From Cercis canadensis (Eukaryota; Streptophyta; Magnoliopsida; Fabales; Fabaceae): 64,000 nucleotides of DNA. The notes under the pieces are model-generated. The model made no database searches and was not told the origin of the DNA. It saw only the letters and a program-made list of their open reading frames with translations. The first letter of the stretch is position 1. Each line of letters opens with the position of its first letter. Where the stretch lies: positions 95,540-159,539 of the forward strand of contig QAOA01008077.1 of the NCBI GenBank assembly GCA_003255065.1, given 5' to 3'. A program made the translations under genes and the position numbers. Below are positions 22,048-33,593 of the stretch, one piece after another.

Positions 22048-23650
22048 AATATCAGCAAGCTGATCTTCAGTGCTAATAAATGAAAGTTCAACGTCACCCT
22101 TAAGAACACGATCTCTTAGAAAATGGTGCTTTATGTCTATATGCTTGGTCTTAGAGTGCTGAACTGGATTTCTTGCAATATTTATGGCACTTGTATTATC
22201 ACACAACAAAAGAATCTTGTTTAGAATTATACCATAGTCAACAAGTTGTTGTTTCATCCATAACACTTGTGAACAACATAATCTAGCAGCCATGTACTCA
22301 GCTTCAGTTGTTGATTGAGCAACTAAATTTTGTTTCTTTGATTGCCAAGAGACCAATGCTCCTCCAAGAAATTGACAACCTTCACTTGTGCTCTTTCGAT
22401 CAATGGAACAACCAGCATAATCAGAATCTGTATATGAAACTAGTTCAAAAGAACTAGTTCTATTGAACCATAAACCAACATTCACAAAATTGATTAGATA
22501 TCGAAATATTCTTTTAACAACAGTCAAATGAGATTTCTTTGGGTTAACCTGAAATCTGGCACATGCACAAACAAAGAAAATAATATCTGGCCTACTAGCA
22601 ATCAAATACAGTAAGGATCCAATCATACCTCTATACCTTTTCTCACAAACAAATTTACCCTTTTCATCTAGAATTAGTTTTGTAGCAGGACTCATAAGAG
22701 TTGAAATACCTTTTGCATTGTCCATGCCAAAAAGTTTGAATAGTTCTCTTGTGTACTTGGACTGATTGATGAAAATTCCATCTCTGAGTTGCTTAACTTG
22801 AAGTCCAAGGAAGAAGTTAAGTTCTCCCATCATACTCATCTCAAACTCACTCTTCATTAGGATCTTAAAATCCCTGCACAACTCATTATTAGTTGATCCA
22901 AAGATAATGTCATCAACATAAATTTGAACTATGATAATATTATAAGATAATCTTTTAGCGAACAGAGTAGTATCAACTTTCCCTCTTAAAAAATCATTTT
23001 TCATGAGAAACTCACTAAGTCTATCATACTAAGTTCTATGAGCTTGCTTAAGACCATAGAGAGCTTTGGAGAGTTTATACACATGATTAGGAAGGTCTAC
23101 GTTTTCAAAACCAGGAGGCTGTTTAACAAAGACTTCTTCATTGATATAGCCATTCAAAAAAGCACTTTTCACATCCATTTGAAAAACTTTAAAGCCTTTG
23201 AAAGATGCAAATGCAAGAAACATTCTCATGGCTTCTAATCTAGCTACAGGAGCAAAAGTTTCTTCAAAGTCGATACCTTCCTACTAATTAAAGCCTTCAA
23301 CTACCAATCTTGCTTTGTTTCTCACAATCTTGCCATCCTCATCAAGCTTATTTCTGAATACCCATCTTGTACCAATGATTGTGTGGCCTTTCAGTTCAGG
23401 TACAAAAGTCTAGACTTGATTCCTTGAGAACTGATTTAGCTCTTCTTGCATTGCCATGATCCATGCTTCATCTTGTAATGCTTCACCGATTTTGTAGGCT
23501 CGGATAGGGATAAGAAAGCCAAGTTCACATGCTTATCTCGAAGAGATGCTCTTGTACTAATCCCTCTTTCCAAGTCACCTATCACTTTTTCTATTGGATG
23601 ATCTTTTAGAATTCTAGTTTCTTTTGGCAATGAATCTTTCACATTTTTTT
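22048..23650 (-). pseudogene. SIRE-like reverse transcriptase and RNase H
   Basis: 23229-23029 holds FQMDVKSAFLNGYINEE and LYGLKQAHR. One stop at 23028 (TAG where Trp is expected) is followed by a 319-codon open stretch, 23004-22045, with the intact catalytic box IYVDDIIFGST, the RT thumb and RNase H (SYTDSDYAGC, STTEAEYMAA, LLCDNTSAI). 23650-23400 is the acidic linker from integrase, with stops. Only a few lesions separate this from a full domain, so the element is less decayed than the Copia at 9295. Confidence 0.9.
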
Positions 23651-24178
23651 GTGGAGCTTCTTCCTAAACTGGTTCTGAAAAGTCCAGCTCTATGTGAATC
23701 GAATCACAGGGAATTTGATTTGTTGTCTTTTCTTGGCTGATCTCTGTCTTAGAAGATTCTTTGATGTTGTCCTACACTATCTCATTATCCTCAAGAATAT
23801 TTGAAGTCAAAGGATAGTTAGATTCATCAAAAATCACATGCATTGATTCTTCTACAATAAGAGTTCTTTTGTTAAAGACTCTATAGTCTTTACTTGACAA
23901 ATAGTAACCCAAGAAAATAGCTTTATCAGATTTTGAATCAAATTTTCCCACATGCTCTTTTTCATTATTTAACACAAAAGATTTACAGCCAAATGCATGA
24001 AAGTAGCTCACATTAGGTTTTCTTCCTTTACAAAGCTCATATGGAGTTTTCTTCAAAATGGGCCTAATCAAGCATCTATTCAAAATATAGCATGCTGTGT
24101 TTATAGATTCAGCCCAAAAGTATTTTGGCAAATCATTTTCACACAACATAGTTTTGCCCATCTCAACTAGAGTTCTAT
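23651..24178 (-). pseudogene. SIRE-like integrase, C-terminal part
   Basis: Reads NRTLVEMGKTMLCENDLP, then FWAESINTACYILNR and FHAFGCKSFVLNNEKEHVGK, the region just after the catalytic Glu of Copia integrases, and ends in an acidic tail with stops. The solo LTR at 24179 cuts it at the codon before NRTL; the other side resumes at 25745. Confidence 0.88.
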
Positions 24179-25051
24179 TGTTACGAAAAATGTGAACACA
24201 AGTGCACGTGCCGTAATCAAGTAATAAAGAAGTGAGATTAATTATCGTCCCACGGAGACTATGGCTACTAAGTACCAAAATTATGCGTATTCTAAATTTA
24301 TCTAGACAATTGATAGGTGAATTTTGATGATAATTGAATGCAGAATTGTAAACAAAGAACAATCACTTAGAAAAATGAGTAATAATATGGTGAGACAGTA
24401 TCTAGGATGTCGATTTCACCGTAGTTAGTCTGGATTCTTATCCCTAATTCATTAATCAACAACAATCTCCCTAATTGCTAGCCAAGAACCCTAAGTTATT
24501 TATTAGCCTTTCCCAAGGTCAAACAAATATATTCTCAAACTATGAATCCACTATATTCGTCTGTAAATTGCGAATAATCTCAGAATTCAATTGCTCTATG
24601 GTTCTTTTTATTGGCTACATAAACCATAATGGTATATTCTTATCCCTTATGTAATTTATGTTCTTAATCCCTATGGTCCTCAATCACAACTAACTTTCCA
24701 GTATTATTGCAATCACCTACTCATCTATATTGATGGCCAGTCAAACAGAAGCATTAAGAATGGAGATCAAGAAGTCAATTTAAGAATATGGTCCTTTGAT
24801 TAATTCATTAGAAATTACAATCCATCATAAGCTAGGCTACATCTCCATCCTAGATGATGGAATTAGTTCATGATAATTGCAGAAAATAACATTACACACA
24901 GATTAGACATCAATAACAAGAGAGAGATGAAGAATTGAACTATGGGATGTGACGATTCGATGCCGAAAGTCTCAATCTTCAAGCTTGAATCCTCTTCTCT
25001 TCTTGGCTCTTCTCTAAAAAGTGTGGAACCCTAATTTAGACTTTAAGAGTC

Positions 25052-25060
25052 CTATTTATA
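25052..25060 (-). promoter_or_regulatory. Athila LTR TATA box
   Basis: TATAAATAG on minus, conserved in all four Athila LTRs (also 32983-32991, 44113-44121, 50557-50565). It is about 100 bp downstream of the GC-motif cluster in the reading direction. Confidence 0.7.
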
Positions 25061-25149
25061 GGTCCTAGGAAGTTTTGGAAGAAAATGAATTGAAATAAAA
25101 TAGGATTCCTAGTGAACTTAGGAAGCCAAGGGGTCAAATCATGAGTTGA

Positions 25150-25560
25150 CCATCGGGGGGCTGCAGCTTTCGGTTTGGGCGCTGTGGCACCCTGAAGTTT
25201 CTTGATGGGCACTGTAGCGCCTAGTCTAGGGCGCTGCGGCGCCCTTCTTTCTGGATGTCTGTCTCTGTTTGCTGAAGCTAGGGCGCTGCGGCGCCTGGGG
25301 TTAGGGCGCTGTGGCGCCCTCCTTTTCACGTGTTAGGGCGCTGTGGCGCCTAGTGTAGGGAGCTCCGGCGCCCTTTTCTCTGTCCTCAATCTGCCGGGTC
25401 CTAAACATAGGGCACTACGGCTCCCTTCTCTCTGTCCTCAATCTGCCGGGTCCTGAACATAGGGCGCTGCGGCGCCCTCCTTCCTGAAATCTGGCTAGTT
25501 ACGTATTGGGGTGCTGTGGCGCCCTGAGTGGGGGCTGCGGCGCCTAAGCCCTGCCTTCAA
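25150..25560. repeat. Cluster of GGGCGCTGCGGCGCCC motifs
   Basis: About a dozen imperfect copies of a 16-bp inverted-repeat motif, spaced 15-40 bp apart by ordinary sequence, in the Athila U3. Homologous clusters lie at 33090-33400, 44215-44480 and 50655-50960 with different copy numbers. Confidence 0.92.
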
Positions 25561-25744
25561 TTCCAACTTGCATTATTTTCCTTCTTTCTTGCACTGAATT
25601 TCTCCAAAATGGCTTCCAAGGTTCCCAAAACATAAACCTACAAAAATGAGACTTAAATTGTGAAAACCTATCCTAAGAGACTCAAGAATAGACAAGAATC
25701 AAGCAAGAACCTTACGAGATAAACAGTATAAAATCTGCTTATCA

Positions 25745-26205
25745 TCTATTTTTCCTTTCAACCACACCATTTTATTGGGGGGGGGGGGTTCTAGGACATG
25801 AAAATTTTTAGTGGATTCCTTGTTTTTCACAAAAGTTTTGGAACAACTTGTTTTCAAATTCTCCACCATGATCACTTCTAATCATTTTGCACTCTTTTGC
25901 TGAAACTTTCAAAAATCTCAAAAGTGTCATCCTTATGAGCAAGAAAGAAAACCCAATTAAACCTAGAAAAATCATCCACAATAACAAAGCAATACTTCTT
26001 TGCATTTAAACTAGATGTAGATGCTGGTCCAAAGAGATCCATATGGGGAAGTTGAAGTGGCCTAGAAGATGACAATTCTTTTTTAGATTTGAAAGAGAAT
26101 TTGATTTGTTTACCTTGCTGAGAAGCAGCACAAACCTTGTTCCTTTCAAAAACTAGTTTAGGCAAACAGAAACTAGATCCCTTTTAGAAAGCTTGGAAAT
26201 AAGTT
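25745..26205 (-). pseudogene. SIRE-like integrase catalytic core
   Basis: 26165-25878 carries the core start (DLFGPASTSS; YCFVIVDDFSRFNWVFFL with the first Asp) and 26005-25808 the MIRSDHGGEFEN block (second Asp), in a different frame. Near 25775-25788 an 11-base G run adds another frame change. Near-identical to 51154-51620. The sequence leaves SIRE at about 26205. Confidence 0.85.
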
Positions 26206-28085
26206 TAAAATGCCAAATGAAATATTAATCCTGCTATACATGCCTTTACTCATAGATGTTTGACCTTTTAATTTGGATAATACGGAACTCCATAGGCTAG
26301 TTATGATGTCACTCTCCACAAATGTAGGCTTGTTTTTAACATTAAAGATCAAAAGGTCTTTTTCAAGCTTGTAGTGTAAGGCTATGGTTGGGGTGTGGTA
26401 TAAGGTTATCAACATGGCTCAAATCACCCATGACACATCACCTCAGCTAGGATTCTAGAGCACTTCTTTCACTTAGGTTTTCACCCAATCTTCTCACTGC
26501 TTCTCTTTCTCACTTGTCAACTACCTTGATTATTTTCTCTTTGCTTTCTTTTTCCTCTTGCTCTGTCTTACGGGGTTGGTTTCATCCCCAACTTTTATTC
26601 TTTCTTTTATTTCTTCACGGGGGTGCACCAACCTTTTTCATTCACATTGTGAGTCAAGAGGGAAAAATTTTTGTGCATATTTTTCAAAGTTTAATACTCC
26701 ACCCATCCTCCCTATATGTCACTATGCTTTCAATATTTATCCTAGCATCTGTGTGAATCATGAGTGTAAGGTTAGGGAGAATACTGAAGGGTTTGGATTT
26801 CTGTATGGGTTGACAAAGAAAGGGGTAAATGTTAGGCTCAACTGGGGTGACTAAGAGAATTAACATAATGGTTTGTCTTGAAAGGCTCAATCGATCCAAA
26901 CATTGCCTAGATCATTTCCTTAATGTCTCAAAGCCTGGGATTTCGCCTTAAATGGCATTCAAACTAGTTCTAGAGTTCACACGAGGTCATGAAGTGTTAA
27001 GCATGCATAAATTTACTTTAAAGTTCACTAGGGTCATGCATAGGATCAAGTGCTTAAATTGTGTCAAGGAGAAAGTTAATTATAGAAGAAAAATCACAAG
27101 CGAGTAATCATGTAACTTAAGTTTATGCATATTTTCAAAAATTCTGATTACTACATAAGATTTTATCATTGACCCTGGAGTTTCAAACTTACACATATCA
27201 TCTCATTACTCAATACTACAAGTATGGGAATAGAAAACAATTAAGTACTCAGCAAATTAAACAATTTTTTTCCACCCCCAAACTTAGTACATGCATTGTC
27301 CTCAATGAATCCCAAAAAGAAAGAAAAATACTTCCCTAGAAGGCTTTAGACATGCTGTCAGTATCGCCAGGGTCCTCATCGGTGGCACCGTAGTCCTCGT
27401 CGAGGCTAGGAGAGTAAGGCAAAAGCACCGGTGGCAGTGGGAATGGTGGAATGGCGGAGCCCTGATTGGCGGAGCACTGGCTATGAAACTCGGCTAGATG
27501 AGCATTAAAGCTCATCTGGTGGTCGAAAAAAAGGTCGGCTTGCTCCATGAATCTCTCTGTCTAATGCATGAAATTGGATGATCGATTTGCATATTGGAGT
27601 AGGCGAGACATCTGACGCTCCAGGTGGGCCAAGCTAGACCCGGAGGAACTTGACGGCGGGGCCTCAAGTGGCGGTGTAGAAGCAGATGAAGGTGTTTGCG
27701 GGGGTGCCTGCTGGCGTGCCGATGGTGGTGCACTGGACGGGGGACTCTGAAGAAGGTGTGCAGTTGCGTCCAGTGGTTGCTTCGGATGAAGCAACTCCTC
27801 CTTAGCCCTCCACTCGACCCCAGCTCGCTGACATAATATCTGGATCACTGATGGATGGCCAAAGGCGATGCCTTTGGTGCTATCGATGAACCGTAAAATA
27901 GACTGCTGGATGAGGGATCTAATGTTAATGGATTTCCCAATGACAATGCAGTAGAGGAGAACAGCCCGGGCCGTGGTGACATCACTGAGGTGACTAGTAG
28001 GGATGAGGCGGGCACATAAGAAGTGATACCACACCTTGCTGACGGTCTCCAGGGCTGATGCTCGGAAAGAAATGGGAGTGTCATT
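26206..28085 (-). mobile_element. Displaced Athila 3' fragment
   Basis: Aligns to 33828-35580 of Athila element A and joins SIRE sequence at 26205/26206 without an LTR end or target duplication. 28085-27561 and 27548-27336 read as the C-terminal half of the Athila 3' ORF (YHFLCARLIPTSHLSDVTTA; later a Pro/Ser-rich tail and HQMSFNAHLAEFHSQ), with one stop at about 27560. This copy keeps about 135 bp (27715-27865) that element A lacks at its N (35347). Confidence 0.85.
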
Positions 28086-28102
28086 GATAACACATTTGGA
28101 CT

Positions 28103-28610
28103 TGTTGGTGCTTGTAGATTTTAATTGTTTAACTGTTAAATTCTGGCACTGCTTACATGTTTTACGATATCTTTTGCTACAGATGTCCGATTGATGTGAT
28201 TCCAGTTTCGTTGGAAAGCTAACAGAAAATTCAAAATTTCATATGAAGATACCAGAAGCTGATTCTCGCGTCTGGACAACTGAAATTCACGTGCAATCAG
28301 TCCAGATTTCTGCTCCGCCTAGCACTCAGCCCAGCATTGACTGATTCCTTTCCTTAGGGCTGCCTATTGGACTAGAGCATGTTTATTTGGGCCAACATCT
28401 GCTTTTTGGGCCAGCACACATGACACTAGGGCTTGATCATGTTTTTACCATTAATAATTTAGGAAACTAGGTTTATTTTGTAATTAGGAAACCATTAGGA
28501 AACCTAGAGGAGGCAGCCAGCTAGTATATATTCTCAAGTTGTTGAGGCAAATCATACACAATCAGAGAAATATGAAATTCCTTGAGCTGCTGCTGCCTCC
28601 TATTTTCTGA
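28103..28610 (+). repeat. Copia-type LTR fragment running into the gap
   Basis: Starts TGTTGGTGCTTG, contains a TATA-like AGTATATATTC at 28525 and continues to the gap at 28611. Layout and length suggest the U3/R of a Copia LTR in plus orientation. Its 3' end is in the gap. Confidence 0.5.
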
Positions 28611-29433
28611 NNNNNNNNNNNNNNNNNNNNNNNNNNNNNNNNNNNNNNNNNNNNNNNNNNNNNNNNNNNNNNNNNNNNNNNNNNNNNNNNNNNNNNNNNN
28701 NNNNNNNNNNNNNNNNNNNNNNNNNNNNNNNNNNNNNNNNNNNNNNNNNNNNNNNNNNNNNNNNNNNNNNNNNNNNNNNNNNNNNNNNNNNNNNNNNNNN
28801 NNNNNNNNNNNNNNNNNNNNNNNNNNNNNNNNNNNNNNNNNNNNNNNNNNNNNNNNNNNNNNNNNNNNNNNNNNNNNNNNNNNNNNNNNNNNNNNNNNNN
28901 NNNNNNNNNNNNNNNNNNNNNNNNNNNNNNNNNNNNNNNNNNNNNNNNNNNNNNNNNNNNNNNNNNNNNNNNNNNNNNNNNNNNNNNNNNNNNNNNNNNN
29001 NNNNNNNNNNNNNNNNNNNNNNNNNNNNNNNNNNNNNNNNNNNNNNNNNNNNNNNNNNNNNNNNNNNNNNNNNNNNNNNNNNNNNNNNNNNNNNNNNNNN
29101 NNNNNNNNNNNNNNNNNNNNNNNNNNNNNNNNNNNNNNNNNNNNNNNNNNNNNNNNNNNNNNNNNNNNNNNNNNNNNNNNNNNNNNNNNNNNNNNNNNNN
29201 NNNNNNNNNNNNNNNNNNNNNNNNNNNNNNNNNNNNNNNNNNNNNNNNNNNNNNNNNNNNNNNNNNNNNNNNNNNNNNNNNNNNNNNNNNNNNNNNNNNN
29301 NNNNNNNNNNNNNNNNNNNNNNNNNNNNNNNNNNNNNNNNNNNNNNNNNNNNNNNNNNNNNNNNNNNNNNNNNNNNNNNNNNNNNNNNNNNNNNNNNNNN
29401 NNNNNNNNNNNNNNNNNNNNNNNNNNNNNNNNN
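28611..29433. other. Assembly gap (823 N)
   Basis: Unknown bases. Any frames spanning it are artefacts. Confidence 0.99.
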
Positions 29434-29743
29434 TTCCAAACCACTAGTAAAATTACATAACATATATTGGATATAGAAAAATAGAAGAAGATATTTAGAA
29501 AAATGGGCACTATAAACATTTTCAACACCCATTTCAAATGATTTTTAAGATATATAATGCATTTTGGACAAAAAGTTAGTTATCTATGACCATAATATGA
29601 CATATCTACAATTTATTGGAAAAATATATGGAGTATAAGTATTGTAACTCGTTTGTGATCTCTTGAGCTAATTGTACATATAAACAAGCAAAGACATATT
29701 GGAAAAACAGAGAAAGCAAGAGAGCAGAAGAAAGAGAGAAAAC
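29434..29743. other. 3' flank of the BAG gene
   Basis: AT-rich non-coding sequence downstream (minus direction) of the stop at 29744. It would hold the 3' UTR. Confidence 0.5.
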
Positions 29744-30177
29744 CTAATCAAATAGTTCCCATTGGGTGGTGGATGGGGGAGGATCAAAGGTCTCCCACTT
29801 GGTTGTAACAACAACAGGCTTTATTCTTGCATTAGATATCTTCAGTGCTTCGTGGGTTTCAACACATTTTTGTACTCTCTTGCCCTGCAAAAGCAACCTG
29901 CGCGCATTCAGCTTATAGCTAATTATTCTTCTCTAGATTCTAGAATTGCTTTCTTTTTTTCTTTTGTATTTGAGGAATGAATCAATAAAAGCCAATGAAT
30001 TAAGGATATATATGAGTGCATGGTTAATACCTGCAAGCTTTTCTGGGTAGAAGCATCTCCTTCTGCAGAAATGCAATCTAATTTGATTGCTTGTCTCATA
30101 AGCATCTCAATTAGTGTTGTGATCTGAAGTTTTGGTACCTTTACTCCATTGGAAATAGATTTTTCAATTGCAGAGAC
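29744..30177 (-). CDS. BAG-family cochaperone, last two exons (partial)
   Basis: Plant BAG1-4-type proteins join a ubiquitin-like domain to a BAG domain that binds the ATPase domain of Hsc70 and promotes nucleotide exchange. Exon 1 of this part is 30177-30031 (49 codons: VSAIEKSISNGVKVP, TLIEMLMRQAIKLD, ISAEGDAS), bordered by AG and GT. The intron is 30030-29885. The last exon is 29884-29744 (46 codons plus stop: GKRVQKCVETHEALKIS, then KWETFDPPPSTTQWELFD). The BAG helices and the W-x-TFDPPP tail are diagnostic from memory. Phases match and both exons are open. The ubiquitin-like N-terminal exons are not found to the right before the Athila insertion at 32108, so they are displaced, lost or far upstream. 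It may be a truncated copy. Confidence 0.85.
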
Positions 30178-32107
30178 CTATTGCACATAAATTGAATGTG
30201 ATCATTAAATTGTCATAAAAAAAAATTATATATTAAGTTTTATAATTCAAGTTGAATTTGAAAAGTCCTTAAGTGAACACTCCAATGGAGCAGCACATGA
30301 TCTTTTATAATGGAGTGAGATTTTGTGAGTGGATAAATTATCTCTTTTGTGTAGCCTCTAATAGATTCTAAAATAATGTTATGAGCTTTCGTAAAAACTT
30401 TTTCTTAAAACCTCTAAAAAATAACTATGTAAAATAAGCTAAAAATAAATTTTTAAAGGGTAATAAGTTGTTTATATAAGCTTATCAAAGTACAATTTTA
30501 TTTGCATATAAACACTTATGAAGATAGAAAAGTTTTAATAAGTCATAAGTTATATTATCCAAACGAGACTTAGTCATCTGTCATTCATATATCTGTACAT
30601 TGATTTATTGATTTTGTTCCAAGCATGCGTAAATTTATTTTAGCAACACAAACGGACTATTAATGGGGAAGATAATTTCAAGAATTATAAGTAACTAGTG
30701 CTTATACTTAGTATGTTTTTTTTTTTTTTACATTCATCAGAAATTGTGCTGGAATTGTTTGCTTTTCTGCTGTGTTACCAAATTTGCAATCCAACTGACA
30801 ACCAAATTTGCTTCTTGTTTACTCTGTTTGCTGTTCTGTATCCCACATATACAGTTCCACCACAACTTCATTCGCGTCCCAGTTCTAAGGGATTAGCCCA
30901 AAAAAAGTGAATGGGATAAGATTCAACCTACTACCAAGGCTTGGTTTTTATCTATAGACAATTAAATTAATGCCCAAAATATTCCCATGCAGGTAAAATG
31001 GACTGTCACAGTGTCTTTCCATATATTTTTAGTTTTGCATTGGACAAAGAAAGCCAAGAGGCTAATCCTCTGGTTCATTATGGCCAGTCTCCAATGGCTC
31101 CAACACCATGCAACAATTTGATTAGAATACTGATTTCTTTATATGGTATAGATATTTGCCGACTTCTTCCATTAAATCTTTCAAATTTCGATTCAAAAAT
31201 ATAAAAAAAAAGTAATGGGTCTTTAGTTTATTGTGCGAAAAGTGAAAAAAACTGTCATCAAGTATAAGCACTACAAGCATAAGCACTAGTTACTTATAAT
31301 TCTCTTCTCTCTGAATAACATGGATTGGTATTTTAATCAAATTGCTCTCTGCTTCAGATTGCAGGTGCTTCTATGTGATCATCATCCGTGATTTTTAGGT
31401 TTCTATTATGTAGACAAAGCACCACTAATTGTTTCTTAAGTTGTTCTCTCTGCATATCATTAGATAGTATTTATTCTGGGCATGATATTGTGATGGGGCA
31501 AACTTGTTTCTAATCTGGTTTAAACGATGAGAGTGAGATACACAAGAAAGTGAATATTCGTTTATTCTTTTTGAGGGGTTGTTGGCTTTAAGAAATCTAC
31601 TTCTCTGGGAGTGGTTTTGGGAAATTTGTGAACAGGGACAAGTGCTTAGGCCGGAAAAAAAGTCGAAGGAAAAGAAAGACACTTCCTTTCTGTTTTCCAT
31701 GTCTAAAGATATCAAAAATTTTATGGGCTTTTTAATTGTATTATGGAGAATGTTATCTAGTGGTTAGAGTACTCTGACTTGTCGAAGCTTTGAAATTTGG
31801 ATTATTTACAGTTTGCGTTGTCCAAGTCTCATATTTGCTTTCTTATGTTGTTAGTATTGCTGTCTGTTTTGTGATTTAGAACTTGATGTTCGTTTGGTAA
31901 ATTGGTATAGATATTTCATCCTCACCAGTTGCAGTGCATCCTCAAAGCTCCCCACTGATAAATCCCGAGCAACCGCAAGGTCTGTCACCAGAACTAAGAA
32001 AGGCCTTGGGGGAACTAGAATACTTAGACTACTAGAGTGATGTCTACTTAGACTACTAGAGTACCTCAGATTTTGCCATGTGGCATTCCCTGAACACTTT
32101 GATGTGG
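30178..32107. other. Non-coding DNA upstream of the BAG exons
   Basis: Probably intron or 5' flank of the BAG gene. It has MITE-like AT-rich sequence (30370-30575, ending CCAAACGAGACTTA), a TA/T-rich run at 30718-30730 and a tRNA-like TAGTGGTTAGAGTACTC at 31757-31774. A possible short coding relic on plus lies at about 31915-32040. No complete gene. Confidence 0.45.
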
Positions 32108-33593
32108 TGTTACGTAAAATGTGAACACAAGTGCACGTGCCGTAATCAAGTAATAAAGAAGTGAGATTAATTATCGTCCCACGGAGACTATGGCTATTAA
32201 GTACCAAAATTATGCATATTCTAATTTTATATAGACAATTGATAGGTGAATTTTTTATGATAATTGACTGTAAAATTGTAAGCAATAAACAATCACTTAG
32301 AAAAATGAGTAAGAAGATGGTGAGAAAATATCTATGATGTCGATTTCACCGTAGCTAGTCTGGAATTTTATCCCTTAATCATTAATCAACAACATTCTTC
32401 CAAATTGATAGCCAAGAATCCTAAATCATTCAATTGCCTTTCCAAAGGTCAAACAAATATATTCTTAAACTACGAATCCACTATATTCCTATGTGGATTG
32501 CGAATAGTTTCCGAATTCAATTCGTTCTATGGTTCTTTTTATTAGCTACATAGATCATAAGGGTATATTCCTATCCCTTATGGAATCTATGTTCTCAATC
32601 CCTATGGTCCTCTATCACAACTAACTTTCCAGTATCATTGTAATCACCTGCTCATCTAAATTGATGGCCAGCCAAAAAGAAGCATTAAATATGGAGATCA
32701 AGAAGTCAATTTAAGAAGAAGGTCTTTTGATTAATTCATTAGAAATTACAAACCATCCTAAGCTAGGCTACATCTCCACCCTAGATGGTGGAATTAGTTC
32801 ATGATAATTGCAGAAAATAACATTACACACAGATTAGACATGAATAACAAGAAAGAGATGAAGAATTGAACTATGGGATGTGATGATTCGATGCCGAAAG
32901 TCTCAATCTTCAAGCTTGAATCCTCTTTTCTTCTTGCCTCCTCTCTCAAAAGTGTGGAACCCTAATTTAGAATTTAAGAGTCCTATTTATAGGTCCTAGG
33001 AAGTTTAGGAGAAAAAGGAATTAAATTAAAATAGGATTCCTAGTGAAATTAGGAAGCTTAAAGGTCAAATCATGAGTTGATCGCCGGGGGGCTGTAGCCT
33101 TGGGTTTGGGCGCTGCAACGCCCTGAAGTTTTCCTGATGGGCGTTGCGGCGCCCTTCTTTCTGGATTTCAGTCCCTGTTTGCTGAAGCTAGGGCGCCGTG
33201 GCACCCTCCTTTCCTTGTGCTGGGGCGCCCAGTATAGGGAGCTGCAGCGCCCTTCCTTCTGTTCTCAGTCTGCAGCTTCCTGAACATAGGGCGCTACGGC
33301 GCCTGGTGTAGGGCGCTGTGGCGCCCTCCTTGCTGAAATCTGGCTAGTTACGCATTGGGGCGCTGTGGCACCCTGAGTGGGAGCTGCGGCGCCCAATTCC
33401 TGCCTTCACTTCCAACTTGCATGATTTTCCTTCTTTCTCGCACCGAATTTCTCCAAAATGGCTTCCAAGGTTCCCAAAACATAAACCTACAAAAATGAGA
33501 CTTAAATCATGAAAACCTATCCTAAAATACTCAAGAATAGACAAGAATCAAGCAAGAACATTATGAGATAAATGGTATAAAATCTGCTTATCA
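32108..33593 (-). repeat. 3' LTR of Athila A
   Basis: 1486 bp, TGTTACGTAAAATG to GCTTATCA on plus, followed by the polypurine tract (minus CTCAAGTTTGGGGGTAT). GC-motif cluster at 33090-33400; TATA at 32983-32991. Confidence 0.92.

Larger units (their letters stand above)
24179..25744 (-). repeat. Solo LTR of an Athila element inside SIRE integrase
   Basis: 1566 bp, TGTTACGAAAAATG to GCTTATCA on plus, flanked by a perfect TCTAT duplication (24174-24178, 25745-25749). The same LTR type occurs at 32108-33593, 43239-44603 and 49684-51153, where tRNA-Asp primer sites and Athila coding regions adjoin. It is closest to the 49684 copy. Its U3 has the GC-rich motif cluster and a TATA box. It is longer than the 49684 copy mainly through extra motif units. 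Confidence 0.93.
15976..26205 (-). mobile_element. SIRE-like Copia element, 3' part, interrupted by two solo LTRs
   Basis: Minus-strand order from the right: integrase (26205-25745 and 24178-23651), RT/RNase H (23650-22048, ending at 20511), env-like ORF (19897-17572), polypurine tract (17135-17165) and 3' LTR (15976-17134). The RNase H wording CCSQVLWMKQQLVDYGI and the extra ORF after pol are SIRE-lineage features. Solo LTRs at 20588-22047 and 24179-25744 each have a perfect 5-bp target duplication. The element breaks off at 26205; its 5' half resembles 51154-54704. Confidence 0.88.

Noticed and set aside
25036..25329. Arg/Pro-rich frame in an Athila LTR
   Set aside because: Produced by the GC-motif cluster in U3; not conserved as a frame in the other three LTRs.
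26514..26854. Plus-strand frames with a possible signal peptide, repeated at 34126-34473
   Set aside because: They lie in the Athila 3' untranslated region and are shared only because the segment is duplicated; antisense to the element.
28521..29537. Long open frames over the N block
   Set aside because: They exist only because N bases cannot form stops.
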